A stretch of 64,000 nucleotides of DNA from an uncultured Pseudocitrobacter sp. (GCA_913778145.1 CAJYVI010000099.1:1-64000); one strand, 5' to 3'. Positions 19,174 through 31,130 are shown, counted from the stretch's first letter. A program made the numbers and translations. The notes: generated by a model from the letters alone, not told the origin.

Positions 19174-20493
19174 TTAATGCGCGTTAGACGTTACCTGTCG
19201 GCCTGCCGCACGGTCCCAGATAATCGCCAGAACCGCCATCACCACCGTTGGCAGCAACCAGGCCAGGCCTTGCTCCGCCATCGGCAGACGCGCTGTCCAG
19301 CCAGGCAACACATCAGCGAAGGCCGATGCTTTGATGCCATCAAGGATACCAAACATCAGGCTAATAAACATCGCCGGGGCAATTACGCGGGTCGAATTAT
19401 GCCACCAACCGCGGGTAAAGCTTAATACAACCAGTGCGATACACGGCGGATAGATCATCGTCAGCACCGGAATGGAGATCTGAATCAGGTGGCTCAGCCC
19501 CAGGTTGGAGACCGCCATTGAGAAGATACCCAGAATAAACACCAGCGTGCGATAAGAGAGCGGCAGGTACTGCGCGAAGAACTCCGCACATGCACAGGTC
19601 AGGCCAACCGCGGTAACCAGACAGGCGATAAAGATGAGTGCCGCCAGCAGGAAGCTACCCGCCCCGCCGAAAGTATGCTGCACATACGCATGCAGAATAG
19701 CCGCACCGTTTGCACTCTTATCGACCAGCAGCGCGCTATCGGAACCCAGACGGAACAGCGCCAGATACAGCAGCGTCAGGCCAACACCAGCCATCAGACC
19801 CGCCCAGATGGTATAGCGCGTCAGCAAGCGTGCTTCGGTAACGCCGCGAGAACGCGCCGCGTTCACGATAACGATACCGAATACCATCGCGCCCAGGGTA
19901 TCCATGGTCAGGTAACCATTCACGAAACCATTAGAGAACGGCGCAGTTTTATAAGCGTCTAGCGCTTCGCTGATCGGGCCAGCCGGCCAGATAACCGCAG
20001 CGACAGAAAGGACCAGCAGCGCCAGAATTTTCATCGGTGCCAGGAAGTTGCCGACGGTATCCAGCAGTTTGCCCGGATACAGAGAAACCAGAATCACCAG
20101 CGCAAAATAGACCAGGCTGTAGATAAACAGCGGCATCGCGCCATCACCCGTCAGCGGGGCAATACCGATTTCAAAGGACACGGTCGCGGTACGCGGCGTC
20201 GCAAACAGCGGGCCTACGGCCAGATAGCAAACCGTCGCCAGCAGGACGCCTGCGACTTTACCAATTGGCGTGCTCAGGCTATCGACACCACCGCCGACTT
20301 TTGCCAGCGCGACAACGGTCAACACAGGCAGACCGACTGCGGTAATCAAAAAGCCGATAGCGGCGATCCAGACGTGCGGACCCGCCTGCAAACCGACCAT
20401 AGGAGGGAAAATGATGTTGCCAGCGCCGACAAACAACGCAAAGGTCATAAAGCCCAGAGCGATGATGTCGCGTGTTTTTAACTGATGGGTCAT
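19174..20493 (-). CDS. brnQ: BrnQ, branched-chain amino acid:cation symporter
   Basis: BrnQ imports leucine, isoleucine and valine with a cation (LIV-II system). The 439 residues equal the E. coli length, with 12 predicted helices. The first helix ([19 protein letters not shown]) and the conserved tail ([13 protein letters not shown]) are intact. It lies downstream of phoR in the same orientation, with its own 5' region of about 360 bp. Confidence 0.97.
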   Translation of the reverse strand: MTHQLKTRDIIALGFMTFALFVGAGNIIFPPMVGLQAGPHVWIAAIGFLITAVGLPVLTVVALAKVGGGVDSLSTPIGKVAGVLLATVCYLAVGPLFATPRTATVSFEIGIAPLTGDGAMPLFIYSLVYFALVILVSLYPGKLLDTVGNFLAPMKILALLVLSVAAVIWPAGPISEALDAYKTAPFSNGFVNGYLTMDTLGAMVFGIVIVNAARSRGVTEARLLTRYTIWAGLMAGVGLTLLYLALFRLGSDSALLVDKSANGAAILHAYVQHTFGGAGSFLLAALIFIACLVTAVGLTCACAEFFAQYLPLSYRTLVFILGIFSMAVSNLGLSHLIQISIPVLTMIYPPCIALVVLSFTRGWWHNSTRVIAPAMFISLMFGILDGIKASAFADVLPGWTARLPMAEQGLAWLLPTVVMAVLAIIWDRAAGRQVTSNAH

Positions 20494-20855
20494 ATGTAAC
20501 TACTGCCTGTGGGTGTGGTGTTGTACAAATAAAAAACTTTGTGCCCGCTCCAACGGAATCTTTCAGAGGAAACAAGCAACAAACTCAGCGGGATATGCTC
20601 CCTTCGTAGCGTGAGGAAGAATAGTTTTTTGATTTGCTACGTAAAAACAGTCTGATTCCTACTGCATTAGGCGCAATTTAAACGCTTATAACGTTTTAAA
20701 GCAATATGGGATCGTGAAACCAGACGATTATACTAATACTAAATCCAAACCTGGAACGATTGACCATATATAGGAAAAACACATGGCTGATCGTGCGAAC
20801 AAAAAAGCGTCAGTTGTACATTAATTATGCAAAGGAAAATTGAGTGCAAAGTAAA
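20494..20855 (-). promoter_or_regulatory. Long brnQ upstream region
   Basis: No gene is recognised in this 362-bp stretch between brnQ and the phoR terminator. A perfect TATAAT reads on the minus strand at 20727-20732, but its -35 region is poor; if it is used, brnQ has a leader of about 230 nt. No leucine- or valine-rich leader peptide or riboswitch was recognised. Confidence 0.35.
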
Positions 20856-20877
20856 CAGACCAGCCGGGGCTGGTCTG
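20856..20877 (-). terminator. Terminator downstream of phoR
   Basis: A 9-bp stem (CAGACCAGC/GCTGGTCTG) is followed on the minus strand by TTTACTTT. It lies 28 bases after the phoR stop. Confidence 0.75.
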
Positions 20878-20894
20878 TGGAAACTCATCGTGAC

Positions 20895-20914
20895 AAGCGC
20901 CTGATCAGGCGCTT
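20895..20914. other. 20-bp perfect palindrome spanning the phoR stop codon
   Basis: AAGCGCCTGATCAGGCGCTT reads the same on both strands, and its centre contains the phoR TGA. On the plus strand it is followed by seven T, so it is shaped like a terminator for transcription entering phoR from the far side. Confidence 0.8.
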
Positions 20915-22200
20915 TTTTTGGCAATTAATCGTTCCGGCAGCAGGAAGCTAAAGCGTGTTCCTTTTCCAGGCTGGCTTTCGATATCAAGGCGGCTATCGTG
21001 ATGATTCAATGCATGTTTCACAATCGCCAGCCCCAGTCCGCTACCGCCGGTCTGCCGGGAGCGGGCTTTATCCACCCGGTAAAAACGCTCGGTTAAACGC
21101 GGAAGATGTTCCGCCGCGATGCCAGGCCCGTTGTCCTCGACGCTGAACAGCGCGCCGTGCGGCGCATGCTGCCAGCGCACGGTGATGGTCGTGCCTGCGG
21201 GCGTATGATTCACCGCGTTGTAAACCAGGTTCGACACCGCACTGCGTAGCTGCTCTTCATTGCCCAGCACTTTCAGCGTGTCATCAATCTCAAAATGGAG
21301 TTCATGCTGTTGCTGACTGAGTGTCTGTGCTTCCCGCTCGACCACCCGCAGCATCATCGGCACATCCACCTTTTCATTGAGGGCAAGCGTCGGCGCGGCT
21401 TCAATTTTGGAGAGCGTCAGCAGTTGTTTCACCAGCCCTTCCATACGTTGCGTCTGTTCACGCATAGTATGCAGCGCCTTTTCGCGCGTCGCGCCTTCCA
21501 GCACCTGCTCCTGAAGCATTTCCAGATAGCCCTGCAACACCGTCAATGGCGTACGCAGTTCATGACTGACATTAGCAAAGAAGTTGCGCCGTGCGCCTTC
21601 CAGCTGGTGCATCTGCGTGACGTCGCGCGCCACCATCAGCAACTGCCGGTCGGTATAGGGCATGATACGGATTTCCAGATGACGCCCATTATTGAGCACC
21701 AGATGCAGCGGTTTAAGGAACTCTCGTTGCTTAAGATGCTGCGTAAATTCCGGATAACGCAGCAGGTTAAGAATATTTTGCCCGCTGTCGTCGGGCCAGC
21801 GCAGGCCAAGCAGCTGTTGCGCCAGGCCATTACACCAGAAGATGGCGCCCTCTTCGGTGGTCAACACCACCGCATCGGGCAGCGATTCAGCGCCGCTACG
21901 AAAGCGTTTAATCAGATTGCCCAGTTCGCGGCGGCGTTTTTTATTACGCAGCTGCATCTGGTTCAGGCCGTACAGCAGCGGTTCCCAGCTACCGCGCCCC
22001 GGCGGTGGCGTCATGCTGCGATCGACCCATAGCCACCAGGAAAGACGTAGAAGATTCCAGAAATGCCAAATTAACAGCCCGGTCACTGCCGCCAGCAGAA
22101 ACCAGGGAAGATGGCCGATGACCAGCCCTAATATCAGGGCCGGGAGACAACACAAGAAAAGCTCAAAGGCGAGTCTTTTCCATGACAGCCGTTCCAGCAC
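20905..22200 (-). CDS. phoR: PhoR, phosphate-regulon sensor histidine kinase
   Basis: PhoR phosphorylates PhoB when phosphate is scarce and dephosphorylates it when the PstSCAB-PhoU complex reports excess. The 431 residues equal the E. coli length. Two N-terminal helices (about 10-60), a charged linker, a PAS domain (about 95-190), the H-box with His213 ([12 protein letters not shown]), and the N, G1 and G2 boxes ([30 protein letters not shown]) are all intact. It is 21 bp downstream of phoB. Confidence 0.98.
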   Translation of the reverse strand: MLERLSWKRLAFELFLCCLPALILGLVIGHLPWFLLAAVTGLLIWHFWNLLRLSWWLWVDRSMTPPPGRGSWEPLLYGLNQMQLRNKKRRRELGNLIKRFRSGAESLPDAVVLTTEEGAIFWCNGLAQQLLGLRWPDDSGQNILNLLRYPEFTQHLKQREFLKPLHLVLNNGRHLEIRIMPYTDRQLLMVARDVTQMHQLEGARRNFFANVSHELRTPLTVLQGYLEMLQEQVLEGATREKALHTMREQTQRMEGLVKQLLTLSKIEAAPTLALNEKVDVPMMLRVVEREAQTLSQQQHELHFEIDDTLKVLGNEEQLRSAVSNLVYNAVNHTPAGTTITVRWQHAPHGALFSVEDNGPGIAAEHLPRLTERFYRVDKARSRQTGGSGLGLAIVKHALNHHDSRLDIESQPGKGTRFSFLLPERLIAKKSA

Positions 22201-22221
22201 GCGTCACACTCCTGTCAACAT

Positions 22222-22911
22222 TCAGAAACGAGCCGAAAAACGGTAGCCCGTGCCGCGAACGGTTTGCACCATACGATCGTGGCCGCTATGTTCCAACGCT
22301 TTACGCAGGCGGCGAATATGCACATCCACCGTGCGATCTTCCACATACACGTTAGTGCCCCAGACATGGTTCAACAGCTGCTCACGGCTGTAGACGCGTT
22401 CAGGATGCGTCATAAAGAAGTGCAGCAGCTTAAATTCAGTCGGGCCCATATCGAGCGGGTTTTCCCCGGTCATGACGCGATGCGAGGTAGGATCAAGGCT
22501 TAAGCCCTGCATCTCAATCACCTCTTCCACCGCCATTGGCGAGATGCGGCGCATAACCGCTTTGATGCGCGCCACTAGCTCTTTCGGGGAAAACGGTTTG
22601 GTAATGTAATCATCCGCGCCCGTTTCCAGACCGCGTACGCGATCCTCTTCTTCACCGCGCGCCGTCAGCATCATGACCGGGATATCACGCGTCAGCGCTT
22701 CACGCTTAAGATGTTTGATAAACTGTAGCCCTGAGCCGCCCGGTAGCATCCAGTCGAGCAGAATAAGATCGGGCCAGGGTTCATTGAGCTGATTCACCGC
22801 ACTGTCATAATCTTCCGCCTCAATCGGCTGGAAACCATTTTGTTCCAGCACGAAACAGACCATTTCGCGGATGGGTGCTTCATCTTCAACGACCAGAATG
22901 CGTCTCGCCAT
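22222..22911 (-). CDS. phoB: PhoB, phosphate-regulon response regulator
   Basis: PhoB activates the Pho regulon by binding Pho boxes. The 229 residues match E. coli. The receiver has its acidic pocket (VVEDE), phospho-acceptor Asp53 ([10 protein letters not shown]) and Lys in [10 protein letters not shown]; the C-terminal winged helix contains [10 protein letters not shown] and [12 protein letters not shown]. The ATG at 22909-22911 ([15 protein letters not shown] upstream) is preferred over one 24 bases earlier, giving MAKKTGHK, which the family lacks. A Pho box about 50 bp upstream implies autoregulation. Confidence 0.98.
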   Translation of the reverse strand: MARRILVVEDEAPIREMVCFVLEQNGFQPIEAEDYDSAVNQLNEPWPDLILLDWMLPGGSGLQFIKHLKREALTRDIPVMMLTARGEEEDRVRGLETGADDYITKPFSPKELVARIKAVMRRISPMAVEEVIEMQGLSLDPTSHRVMTGENPLDMGPTEFKLLHFFMTHPERVYSREQLLNHVWGTNVYVEDRTVDVHIRRLRKALEHSGHDRMVQTVRGTGYRFSARF

Positions 22912-22958
22912 TTTATGCCCTGTTTTTTTAGCCATCAGTATACATTTGGCGTCATTAT

Positions 22959-22976
22959 GCGTCAGATTTATGACAG
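22959..22976 (-). promoter_or_regulatory. Pho box upstream of phoBR
   Basis: On the minus strand this reads CTGTCATAAATCTGACGC, matching the 7-4-7 Pho-box pattern and the known E. coli phoB site almost base for base. A further CTGTCAT-like half-repeat extends it upstream. Confidence 0.9.
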
Positions 22977-23104
22977 TTTTATGAAAAACATGACCGTAAA
23001 ATGATGGTGCTTTACGGTTTATGACACTACCGGAATTCGCCCGTCGATCCTGCTGCCGGGGAATGTATAATCCCGGCTATGCTTTTTTCCCCACAGGGAC
23101 GACG

Positions 23105-24307
23105 ATGCGAATTCTTCATACTTCAGACTGGCACTTAGGCCAGAATTTTTACAGTAAAAGCCGTGCCGCAGAACACGATGCGTTTCTGAACTGGCTGCTG
23201 GAGACCGCGCAACGCGAACAGGTCGACGCCATTATTGTGGCGGGCGATATCTTTGATACCGGCTCGCCGCCAAGCTATGCGCGCGAACTCTACAACCGCT
23301 TTGTAGTGAATCTGCAACAAACCGGCTGTCATCTGGTGGTGCTCGCCGGCAATCATGACTCCGTCGCTACGCTGAATGAATCACGCGATATTTTATCGTT
23401 CCTGAATACCACGGTGATCGCCAGCGCCGGACATGAACCTTTTATCCTTAACCGCCGCGACGGCACGCCTGGCGCTGTTTTCTGCCCGGTGCCGTTTCTG
23501 CGCCCGCGCGATATCGTTCTCAGCCAGGCCGGGTTTTCCGGTGCGCAAAAACAGCAGCATTTACTGGAAACCATTACTGAATACTATCAGAACCAATATC
23601 AGCAGGCCTGTACACTGCGCGGCGACCGCCCGCTGCCAATCATCGCCAGCGGCCACCTGACCACCGTCGGTGCCAGTAAAAGTGATGCCGTACGTGACAT
23701 CTATATTGGCACACTGGATGCGTTTCCGGCGCAAAACTTCCCACCCGCCGATTACGTCGCCCTGGGGCATATTCACCGTGCGCAGAAAATTGGCGGCAGC
23801 GAGCATATTCGCTACTGCGGATCGCCTATCCCGCTCAGCTTTGATGAAACGGGGAAACGTAAAAGCGTTAACCAGGTGACCTTTGTCGACGGCATGCTTC
23901 AGGATGTGACGCCGCTTGAGGTGCCCGCCACTCAACCGCTGGCGGTCATTAAGGGCGATTTTGACAGCATCAGCAGCCAACTGGCGCAATACCGTGAGGC
24001 CCCGGCAGAACCGCCAGTCTGGCTGGATATCGAAATCACCAGCGATGAGTATCTGCATGATATTCAGCGTAAAATTCAGGTCATCACCGATGACTTACCC
24101 GTTGATGTGCTGCTGGTCCGGCGCAGCCGCGAACAGCGCCAGCGCATTCTGGATAACAGCCTGCGCGAAACCTTGAGCGAGCTGGAAGTTGAAGAAGTTT
24201 TCCAGCGTCGTCTGGCGCTGGAAACATTAGAAGAACCCCAGCAGGCACGCCTGAAGGCGTTGTTTGATCTCACCGTTCACTCGCTTGATGAGGAGCCGCA
24301 GCCATGA
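23105..24307 (+). CDS. sbcD: SbcD, nuclease subunit of SbcCD
   Basis: SbcD is the Mre11-like metallophosphoesterase of SbcCD, which opens DNA hairpins and trims double-strand ends. The 400 residues include the metal motifs in order: [22 protein letters not shown], and GHLTT followed by GHIHRAQ. The ATG at 23105-23107 has AGGGACG upstream and gives the family start MRILHTSDW; the reading frame extends further upstream without similarity. The stop overlaps the sbcC start (ATGA), and the gene is divergent from phoB, as in E. coli. Confidence 0.97.
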   Translation: MRILHTSDWHLGQNFYSKSRAAEHDAFLNWLLETAQREQVDAIIVAGDIFDTGSPPSYARELYNRFVVNLQQTGCHLVVLAGNHDSVATLNESRDILSFLNTTVIASAGHEPFILNRRDGTPGAVFCPVPFLRPRDIVLSQAGFSGAQKQQHLLETITEYYQNQYQQACTLRGDRPLPIIASGHLTTVGASKSDAVRDIYIGTLDAFPAQNFPPADYVALGHIHRAQKIGGSEHIRYCGSPIPLSFDETGKRKSVNQVTFVDGMLQDVTPLEVPATQPLAVIKGDFDSISSQLAQYREAPAEPPVWLDIEITSDEYLHDIQRKIQVITDDLPVDVLLVRRSREQRQRILDNSLRETLSELEVEEVFQRRLALETLEEPQQARLKALFDLTVHSLDEEPQP

Positions 24308-27300
24308 AAATCCTCAGCCTGCGCCTGAAGAATCTCAACTCGCTGAAAGGCGAGTGGAAAATCGATTTCACCGCCGAACCGTTCGCCAGCAACGGTCTGT
24401 TTGCCATCACCGGGCCGACGGGCGCGGGGAAAACCACCCTGCTGGACGCGATCTGTCTCGCGCTGTATCACGAGACGCCGCGCCTCAACACGGTATCGCA
24501 ATCGCAAAACGATCTGATGACCCGCGACACCGCCGAGTGTCTGGCGGAAGTTGAATTTGAAGTGCAGGGCGTGGCCTATCGCGCGTTCTGGAGCCAGAAC
24601 CGCGCGCGCAATCAGCCGGACGGCAACCTGCAAGCGCCGCGCGTAGAGCTGGCACGGCGCGATGACGGCAAAATTCTGGCCGACAAAGTCAAAGACAAGC
24701 TCGAACTTATCGCGTCGTTGAGCGGGCTGGATTACGGCCGCTTTACCCGTTCGATGTTGCTGTCGCAGGGGCAGTTCGCCGCGTTCCTGAATGCGCGCCC
24801 GAAAGAGCGCGCCGAGCTGCTGGAAGAACTCACCGGCACGGAAATTTACGGGCGAATTTCTGCACAAGTATTTGAAAAACATAAACAGGCTCGTAGCGAG
24901 CTGGAGAAGCTTCAGGCGCAATCCTCCGGGATGGTGCTGCTGAGCGAAGAGCAGCAGCAGTCGCTGCTGGGAAGTTTGCAGGCGCTTACTCTCGAAGAGA
25001 AAGCCGCGCTGGAACAGCAGACGATCGCCCAACATCAGCAACAGTGGTTGCTGCGCCAGGCTGAACTGACGCGCGAAACGCATACCGTCCGGGAAGCGCT
25101 CACCGCCGCAGAACAGGCTCTGGCGGCCGCGCAACCCCAACTGGAAACGCTCCGCCGCGCCCAACCGGCGGAGCTACTGCGCCCGCGCTGGGCACACCTT
25201 CAGGAACAGGCGGCAACCCTCGCCAGAACCCAGCAGCAAACGCTGCAAGTAAATGCTCGCTTACATGAAGCAACCACGCACCGTAACTGCATTCGCGCCA
25301 CGGCAGTAGAACAGTTGCGCGGGTTGCAGCAAACGCAAACTCAGCTTAATCAGTGGCTTGAGGAGCACGATCGTTTCAAACACTGGAGCAGCGAACTCAC
25401 CGGCTGGCGTGCTGCATTTGCGTTACAGGCGCGTGAAAACACGCAGTTGCAGAACAACCAGCAGCGCCTGAGTACGCTGGAAAGACAGCTTGCCCAGCTA
25501 CCGCCCTCCACGCTGACGCTGAATCTTGCCGAGGCCACCGACGCCATTAATGCACACAGCGCGGCGCGCCCTCTACGTCAGCAGCTCACTACACTGCATG
25601 CGCGTTTCCTGCCGCTGCAAAAACGGCGTCAGCAGCTGGCTGAAGCGCAGAACAATCGCCGTCAGCAGTTGGAAAAACTGACCACCGAGCTGACCGATCG
25701 CCGCCAGCGTTATAAAGAGCAAAACCAGCAACTAAGCGACGTTCGCGCGCTGTGTGAGATGGAAGCAACGATTGTGCGCCTGGAAGCCGAACGCGCCAGG
25801 CTGCAACCCGGTTGCGCCTGCCCGCTGTGCGGTGCGACCGAGCATCCAGCGATTGCGGAATATCAGGCGCTGACGCCGGGTGTGAATCAGGCGCGCCGCG
25901 ATGCACTGGAGCGCGACGTCAAACGGCTGGCAGAAGAAGGTGCAACCCTGCGCGGCCAGCAGGATGCCCTGCAAAAACAGCAGCAGATTGAAGAAAGCGA
26001 GCTGGAGTCTCTTGCTCAGCAGGAGCAAGCACTTACCTCTCAATGGCAGAACGTCACCGCCGCGTTAGGTGTGACGCTTCGCGCCGAGGAAGCGATTAGC
26101 GAGTGGCTTGGCACTCAGGAAGAGCATGAGCAACAGCTTTATCAGCACAGTCAGCGGTTAAATCTACAGCAGCAGGTCACCGACCTTCAGCAGCAGATTA
26201 CGCTTTCGCAGAACGAACTCACCCAGCGCCGCGAGGCATTGCAGGCTCAACTGGCGACGCTTTCGCTCACCGCACCGCTTGCCGGGGAAGAGAGCGCCTG
26301 GCTGACGGCGCGTGAAGAGGAAAATCGACTCTGGCAAAGTCAGCAGACGCAGCATGCTGAAACGCAGCATAAACTCGCCCAGCTTCAGCCGTTGCTGGAC
26401 ACGCTGCCGGCGTGTGAAATCGATGACGCGACGCCCGTTTCGCTGGAAGGATGGCAGCAGATTCATAACGATTGCATTTCGCTCGCCAGCCAGTGGCAAA
26501 CCTTGTCGCAGCAGGAAACGCTGGAAAAAGAGCGCCTGCAACAGGCCGAGCGTGAATTCGACCACGCATTGGCGGAATCACAATTCAGCGATCGCGCGGC
26601 ATTTCAGGCCGCATTGCTGGAACAACCTGAGCGCGAGCGCCTGGAGCAGCTTAAACAGTCGCTGGAGAGCAAGCTTCAGCAGTGCCGCACGCTGGATACT
26701 CAGGCGCAAGATGCCCTGCAACGTCACCAGGCTCAACGCCCGGCGACGCTCAGCGATGATGTTTCCCTTGAACAAGTACAAAGCCAGCTGGCGCTGATGG
26801 CCCAGCAATTACGGGAAAACAGCGCTCGTCAGGGTGAACTTCGCCAGCAGTTGAAACAGGATGAAGAGAACCGTCGCCAGCAGCAAAATCTGCTGCTGGA
26901 AATTGAGAAAGCCAGTGCGCAGGTAGAAGACTGGGCGCACCTGAACGCGCTGATTGGTTCCAAAGAGGGCGATAAATTCCGCAAATTCGCCCAGGGGCTG
27001 ACGCTGGATAATCTGGTGTGGCTGGCAAATGACCAGCTTAGCCGCCTGCACGGGCGCTATCTGCTGCAACGTAAAGCCAGCGAAGCGCTGGAGCTGGAAG
27101 TGGTCGACACCTGGCAGGCGGATGCGGTGCGCGACACGCGAACCCTCTCCGGTGGCGAAAGTTTCCTCGTCAGCCTGGCACTGGCGCTGGCACTCTCCGA
27201 CCTGGTAAGCCACAAAACGCGTATCGATTCGCTGTTCCTTGATGAAGGCTTTGGCACGCTGGATAGCGAAACCCTCGACACCGCGCTGGACGCACTGGAT

Positions 27301-27441
27301 GCGCTCAACGCCAGCGGCAAAATCATTGGTGTGATAAGCCACGTTGAAGCGATGAAAGAGCGCATTCCGGTGCAGATAAAAGTGAAGAAAATTAACGGGC
27401 TGGGGTATAGCAGGCTGGATAAGGTGTTTGCGGTGGAGTGA
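24304..27441 (+). CDS. sbcC: SbcC, SMC-like ATPase subunit of SbcCD
   Basis: SbcC is the Rad50-like ATPase partner of SbcD. The 1045 residues compare with 1048 in E. coli. Walker A ([14 protein letters not shown], about 32-45), a long Gln-rich coiled coil, the zinc hook CPLC at 506-509, a return coiled coil, the signature [18 protein letters not shown], and Walker B/D-loop [10 protein letters not shown] (about 977-986) occur in order. Start and sbcD stop overlap by 4 bp. araJ, which follows sbcC in E. coli, is absent. Confidence 0.97.
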   Translation: MKILSLRLKNLNSLKGEWKIDFTAEPFASNGLFAITGPTGAGKTTLLDAICLALYHETPRLNTVSQSQNDLMTRDTAECLAEVEFEVQGVAYRAFWSQNRARNQPDGNLQAPRVELARRDDGKILADKVKDKLELIASLSGLDYGRFTRSMLLSQGQFAAFLNARPKERAELLEELTGTEIYGRISAQVFEKHKQARSELEKLQAQSSGMVLLSEEQQQSLLGSLQALTLEEKAALEQQTIAQHQQQWLLRQAELTRETHTVREALTAAEQALAAAQPQLETLRRAQPAELLRPRWAHLQEQAATLARTQQQTLQVNARLHEATTHRNCIRATAVEQLRGLQQTQTQLNQWLEEHDRFKHWSSELTGWRAAFALQARENTQLQNNQQRLSTLERQLAQLPPSTLTLNLAEATDAINAHSAARPLRQQLTTLHARFLPLQKRRQQLAEAQNNRRQQLEKLTTELTDRRQRYKEQNQQLSDVRALCEMEATIVRLEAERARLQPGCACPLCGATEHPAIAEYQALTPGVNQARRDALERDVKRLAEEGATLRGQQDALQKQQQIEESELESLAQQEQALTSQWQNVTAALGVTLRAEEAISEWLGTQEEHEQQLYQHSQRLNLQQQVTDLQQQITLSQNELTQRREALQAQLATLSLTAPLAGEESAWLTAREEENRLWQSQQTQHAETQHKLAQLQPLLDTLPACEIDDATPVSLEGWQQIHNDCISLASQWQTLSQQETLEKERLQQAEREFDHALAESQFSDRAAFQAALLEQPERERLEQLKQSLESKLQQCRTLDTQAQDALQRHQAQRPATLSDDVSLEQVQSQLALMAQQLRENSARQGELRQQLKQDEENRRQQQNLLLEIEKASAQVEDWAHLNALIGSKEGDKFRKFAQGLTLDNLVWLANDQLSRLHGRYLLQRKASEALELEVVDTWQADAVRDTRTLSGGESFLVSLALALALSDLVSHKTRIDSLFLDEGFGTLDSETLDTALDALDALNASGKIIGVISHVEAMKERIPVQIKVKKINGLGYSRLDKVFAVE

Positions 27442-27442
27442 A

Positions 27443-27567
27443 ATGCCTGATGGCGATTCGCTTATCTGTCCTACAAAACCTGAGCCGTAGGCCGGGTAAG
27501 GCGAAGCCGCCACCCGGCAGTTTCGTTTGCACGATGCCTGATGGCGCTTCGCTTATCAGGCCTACGC
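27443..27567. repeat. REP/BIME cluster between sbcC and mak
   Basis: At least three REP units lie in the gap between the convergent sbcC and mak genes: GCCTGATGGCGATTCGC at 27444-27473 (degenerate second arm), GTAGGCCGGGTAAGGC with GCCGCCACCCGGCA at 27487-27522, and GCCTGATGGCGCTTCGC with its second arm at 27537-27567. Orientation alternates as in a BIME. This is where araJ would be in E. coli. Confidence 0.85.
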
Positions 27568-27639
27568 CCTCAATTCCAACATTGCGCCAAAACGCCACCC
27601 GGCAATTTCATGGGCGCAATGCCGTAACCGTTAAAATGT

Positions 27640-28542
27640 TTATAACGGCCACAACCACGCAGCGCCGCGCACGCCGCTGGAATCACCGTGCACCGCTTTA
27701 CGAATCGGCGTTTCGCATTCGCGGCCAAACACCCACGGCTTCACTAACTCCGGCACTGTTTTATACAGGCGATCGACGTTACTCATCCCGCCGCCCAGCA
27801 CAATCACGTCCGGATCGAGAATATTCACCACGTTCGCCAGCGATTTCGCCAGCCGCTGCTCATAACGACTGAAGGCCTGCTCCGCCAGCGCATCCCCCTC
27901 TTCCACCAGCTGCATAATCTCGCGCCCTTTCAATGGCTTGCCGCTAAGCCGATGATAATCCGTCGCAAAGCCTGTGCCGGAAATAAAGGTCTCAATACAC
28001 CCCTGTTTCCCGCAGTAGCACGGCACTTCTGCGCGATAGCGCAGCTCGTCGTCGTCCATCCACGGCAGCGAATTATGCCCCCATTCTCCCGCCGTGCCGT
28101 TACCGCCAATGTGCGAACGCCCATTAATCGCCACGCCCGCGCCGCAGCCGGTACCGATAATCACCGCAAACACCGTTTGCGCGCCCGCTGCCGCGCCATC
28201 AATGGCTTCAGATACCGCCAGGCAGTTGGCATCATTCGCCAGACGCACCTCGCGGCTCAGACGCTCGCTAAGGTCTTTATCAAACGGCTGCCCGTTCAGC
28301 CACGTGGAGTTGGCGTTTTTCACCACCCCGGTGTAGGGCGAAATCGAGCCGGGAATACCTATCCCAACCGTCCCCGTTTGCCCGGTGGCCTCTTCGGCCA
28401 TTGCCACCAAATGAGCAATATTTTCAATCGTTTCCCGGTAGTCGCGCGGCGTCGGTAAGCGATGCCTGAACAGCTGCTCTCCCTTGTCGCTTAGCGCGAT
28501 GACTTCCGTTTTTGTACCGCCCAGATCAATCCCAATACGCAC
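27640..28542 (-). CDS. mak: Mak, ROK-family fructokinase (manno(fructo)kinase)
   Basis: Mak phosphorylates fructose and, less well, mannose. The 300-residue product has the ROK phosphate loop [11 protein letters not shown], the catalytic Asp in [11 protein letters not shown], and the ROK zinc site ending [12 protein letters not shown]. The start is a GTG at 28540-28542 (VRIGIDLGG) with AAGGAG seven bases upstream; the in-frame ATG 42 bases earlier adds residues the family lacks. It is divergent from rdgC. Confidence 0.95.
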   Translation of the reverse strand: MRIGIDLGGTKTEVIALSDKGEQLFRHRLPTPRDYRETIENIAHLVAMAEEATGQTGTVGIGIPGSISPYTGVVKNANSTWLNGQPFDKDLSERLSREVRLANDANCLAVSEAIDGAAAGAQTVFAVIIGTGCGAGVAINGRSHIGGNGTAGEWGHNSLPWMDDDELRYRAEVPCYCGKQGCIETFISGTGFATDYHRLSGKPLKGREIMQLVEEGDALAEQAFSRYEQRLAKSLANVVNILDPDVIVLGGGMSNVDRLYKTVPELVKPWVFGRECETPIRKAVHGDSSGVRGAAWLWPL

Positions 28543-28640
28543 AGAACGCTCCTTCTGAAATTCCCCGATTAACAATGCAAGCATAGAGACAATTCGTTAT
28601 CATGCCCGCTGAATTTAACGATAAAGCCGTGGGAAATATC

Positions 28641-29555
28641 ATGCTGTGGTTCAAAAATTTAATGGTTTATCGTCTCAGCCGCGACATTTCTTTGCGCGCC
28701 GAAGAGATGGAAAAACAGCTCGCTGAATGGACTTTCACCCCGTGCGGAAGCCAGGATATGGCGAAAACCGGTTGGGTTCCGCCGATGGGCTCGTCGCAGA
28801 GCGATGCGTTGACCCACACGGCCAACGGTCAGATTATTATTTGCGCCCGTAAAGAAGAGAAAATTCTGCCGTCTCCGGTGGTGAAACAGGCGCTGGAAGC
28901 GAAGATCCACAAGCTGGAAGCCGATCAGGGCCGTAAGCTGAAAAAAACCGAAAAAGATTCGCTGAAAGACGAAGTGCTGCATTCTCTGCTGCCGCGCGCC
29001 TTCAGCCGTTTCAGCCAGACGATGATGTGGATCGACACCGTGAACGATCTGATTATGGTCGACTGCGCCAGCGCGAAAAAAGCGGAAGACACCCTCGCCC
29101 TGCTGCGTAAAAGCCTGGGTTCACTGCCAGTTGTTCCGCTAACGATGGAAAACCCGATCGAGCTGACGCTGACCGAATGGGTACGTTCCGGTTCGGCAGC
29201 GCAAAGCTTCCAGATCCTCGACGAAGCAGAGCTGAAAGCGATCCTCGAAGATGGCGGCGTGATCCGCGCGAAGAAACAGGATCTGGTCTGCGATGAGATC
29301 GCCGTGCATATCGAAGCCGGTAAGCTGGTGACCAAACTGGCGCTCGACTGGCAGCAGCGCATTCAGTTCGTGATGTGCGACGACGGTTCAATTAAGCGTC
29401 TGAAGTTTAGCGATGAACTGCGTGACCAGAACGAAGATATCGACAGAGAAGATTACGCTGCGCGTTTTGATGCTGACTTTATCCTGATGACTGGGGAACT
29501 GGCTGCGCTGATTAAGAGCCTGGTGGAAGGGCTTGGCGGGGAAGCACAGCGTTAA
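28641..29555 (+). CDS. rdgC: RdgC, recombination-associated DNA-binding protein
   Basis: RdgC forms a ring dimer around duplex DNA and restrains RecA activity. The 304 residues compare with 303 in E. coli; the N-terminus [17 protein letters not shown] and the C-terminal [15 protein letters not shown] are conserved. The ATG at 28641-28643 follows GGGAAA; an upstream in-frame ATG would add 13 unconserved residues. It converges on ppnP. Confidence 0.97.
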   Translation: MLWFKNLMVYRLSRDISLRAEEMEKQLAEWTFTPCGSQDMAKTGWVPPMGSSQSDALTHTANGQIIICARKEEKILPSPVVKQALEAKIHKLEADQGRKLKKTEKDSLKDEVLHSLLPRAFSRFSQTMMWIDTVNDLIMVDCASAKKAEDTLALLRKSLGSLPVVPLTMENPIELTLTEWVRSGSAAQSFQILDEAELKAILEDGGVIRAKKQDLVCDEIAVHIEAGKLVTKLALDWQQRIQFVMCDDGSIKRLKFSDELRDQNEDIDREDYAARFDADFILMTGELAALIKSLVEGLGGEAQR

Positions 29556-29564
29556 TGCTGCACA

Positions 29565-29592
29565 TCTCCTTCCTGCCGCAACAGGAAGGAGA
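29565..29592. terminator. Hairpin between convergent rdgC and ppnP
   Basis: An 11-bp perfect stem (TCTCCTTCCTG/CAGGAAGGAGA, loop of six) fills the 42-bp gap between the two convergent genes. The T-run is weak on both strands. Confidence 0.6.
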
Positions 29593-29597
29593 CACAC

Positions 29598-29906
<309 letters not shown>

Positions 29907-29960
29907 TTAATGACTCAATATAGGGTTGCGAACAGAAGCCTGTCACGCGAAATCAGAGTG

Positions 29961-30638
29961 TTAAACCAATAATTCTGCCGCCAGCCTGGCGACCAGCACA
30001 TTTGACAGTAAAACAGGGACATCCAGCGCTTTTTGTAACAAATCGCGGTGATGCTGATGGAAGCCTAAACAGTCCAGCACCAGTACGTCCGCGCCCTGCT
30101 CAATAAGTTTTTCCCCGGCCGTCACCAGATCGCGATCGGTGCCGTGAATCGGATTTGCCAGTTCGTAATAGGGTTCAGCGGGCAGGACCTGCCACTTCTC
30201 CTGCTGCGCGCGTAGGATCTCTTCGATGGGAACAATCACGCCAACCTGATGACCTTCGACGATAGATGCCACAAGCGGTGGAATGATCCGCTGCGGCTCG
30301 ATCAGCATCGCATTGCGCGCAACCAGGTGCTCCAGCTTGAACGTATTCATCAGCATAATGACGTCATACTGCTGATTATCCAGCACTTCAATGATGGCTT
30401 GCAGGTCGCGTTCAATTTTAGAACGTGAGACTTCAGCCAGTTGATTATCGTTAAGCAACGCCAGGATTGTCTCTTCCCCCGGTTGCGCCCCATACTCCTT
30501 CATAACCTCCTCACGACTCAGATTCCCTAACAAACTCTTATGGGTAATCTGATCTTCCCTGATGTGCTCAGTGAGTAGTGGCAACACTTCTTTGACGGGT
30601 ACAACCCCTACCGTCAGAATCGCCAACGTCGTATTCAT
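29961..30638 (-). CDS. aroM: AroM-family protein
   Basis: The 225 residues equal E. coli AroM, a protein of unknown biochemical role encoded with aroL and yaiA in the TyrR-controlled group. The fold is probably related to Asp/Glu racemases: the C-terminal [19 protein letters not shown] and [19 protein letters not shown] are conserved. The ATG at 30636-30638 follows AAGAAGG and gives [14 protein letters not shown]; the longer in-frame extension upstream is not conserved. Confidence 0.92.
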   Translation of the reverse strand: MNTTLAILTVGVVPVKEVLPLLTEHIREDQITHKSLLGNLSREEVMKEYGAQPGEETILALLNDNQLAEVSRSKIERDLQAIIEVLDNQQYDVIMLMNTFKLEHLVARNAMLIEPQRIIPPLVASIVEGHQVGVIVPIEEILRAQQEKWQVLPAEPYYELANPIHGTDRDLVTAGEKLIEQGADVLVLDCLGFHQHHRDLLQKALDVPVLLSNVLVARLAAELLV

Positions 30639-30841
30639 GTTATGTACCTTCTTTACAACCACTGCCTGCACACGGCTCTTTTTACCACTTAGCCACCTGG
30701 ATGGATGAAAAAACACCGTTCAGAAGCGTAGCAGCTCATTTATCAGGCGGAATGTAAAGGTTCCGGAGGATTCCGGCACGCTCCTGATATAACTTAACTT
30801 TAACCTTTTAATAACAGTTGCGATAAGTAAAAAGTGTGATT

Positions 30842-30876
30842 AAGGCCCGACATAACCACTTTAATTATAGGGCCTT
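30842..30876 (-). terminator. Possible hairpin terminator downstream of yaiA
   Basis: AAGGCCC (30842-30848) pairs with GGGCCTT (30870-30876) around a 21-base loop, 11 bases after the yaiA stop. The large loop and lack of a T-run make it weak. The rest of the 249-bp yaiA-aroM gap shows no gene. Confidence 0.4.
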
Positions 30877-30887
30877 ATTAAGAGGGA

Positions 30888-31079
30888 TTAGCTTTTGGAA
30901 GGGTCTTCATAGCGCTGTTTGGCGTCAAGCGCGTCCTGCTCTGTGGTGTGCTCGCTAATCAGCGTATCGGGTGTGGGGTGGTCTGCGCGTAATTGATACC
31001 AGGTGACCGTCTGGCCGGGCTGTCCTTTCTCGACAACTTCAATACGCGCTTCACGTGGATACGGGGGCTTGGTCGGCAT
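30888..31079 (-). CDS. yaiA: YaiA, small conserved protein of the aroL group
   Basis: This 63-residue soluble protein matches the E. coli YaiA length ([11 protein letters not shown], then [14 protein letters not shown] and KRYEDP). Its function is unknown. In E. coli it is transcribed with aroL and aroM; here it lies 51 bp after aroL in the same direction. Confidence 0.95.
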   Translation of the reverse strand: MPTKPPYPREARIEVVEKGQPGQTVTWYQLRADHPTPDTLISEHTTEQDALDAKQRYEDPSKS

Positions 31080-31130
31080 CGCTCTTCCTTATGTTGGCTA
31101 TCAGAGCGTTAAGTATAGGCAATGCCTGAA

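Noticed and set aside
21295..22032. Open frame antisense to phoR (245 codons)
   Set aside because: It is a shadow of phoR rich in His, Gln and Arg, with no family resemblance.
23021..23104. Longer N-terminus for SbcD
   Set aside because: The 28 extra residues are not conserved and would overlap the divergent phoB promoter region; the internal ATG has the better ribosome-binding site.
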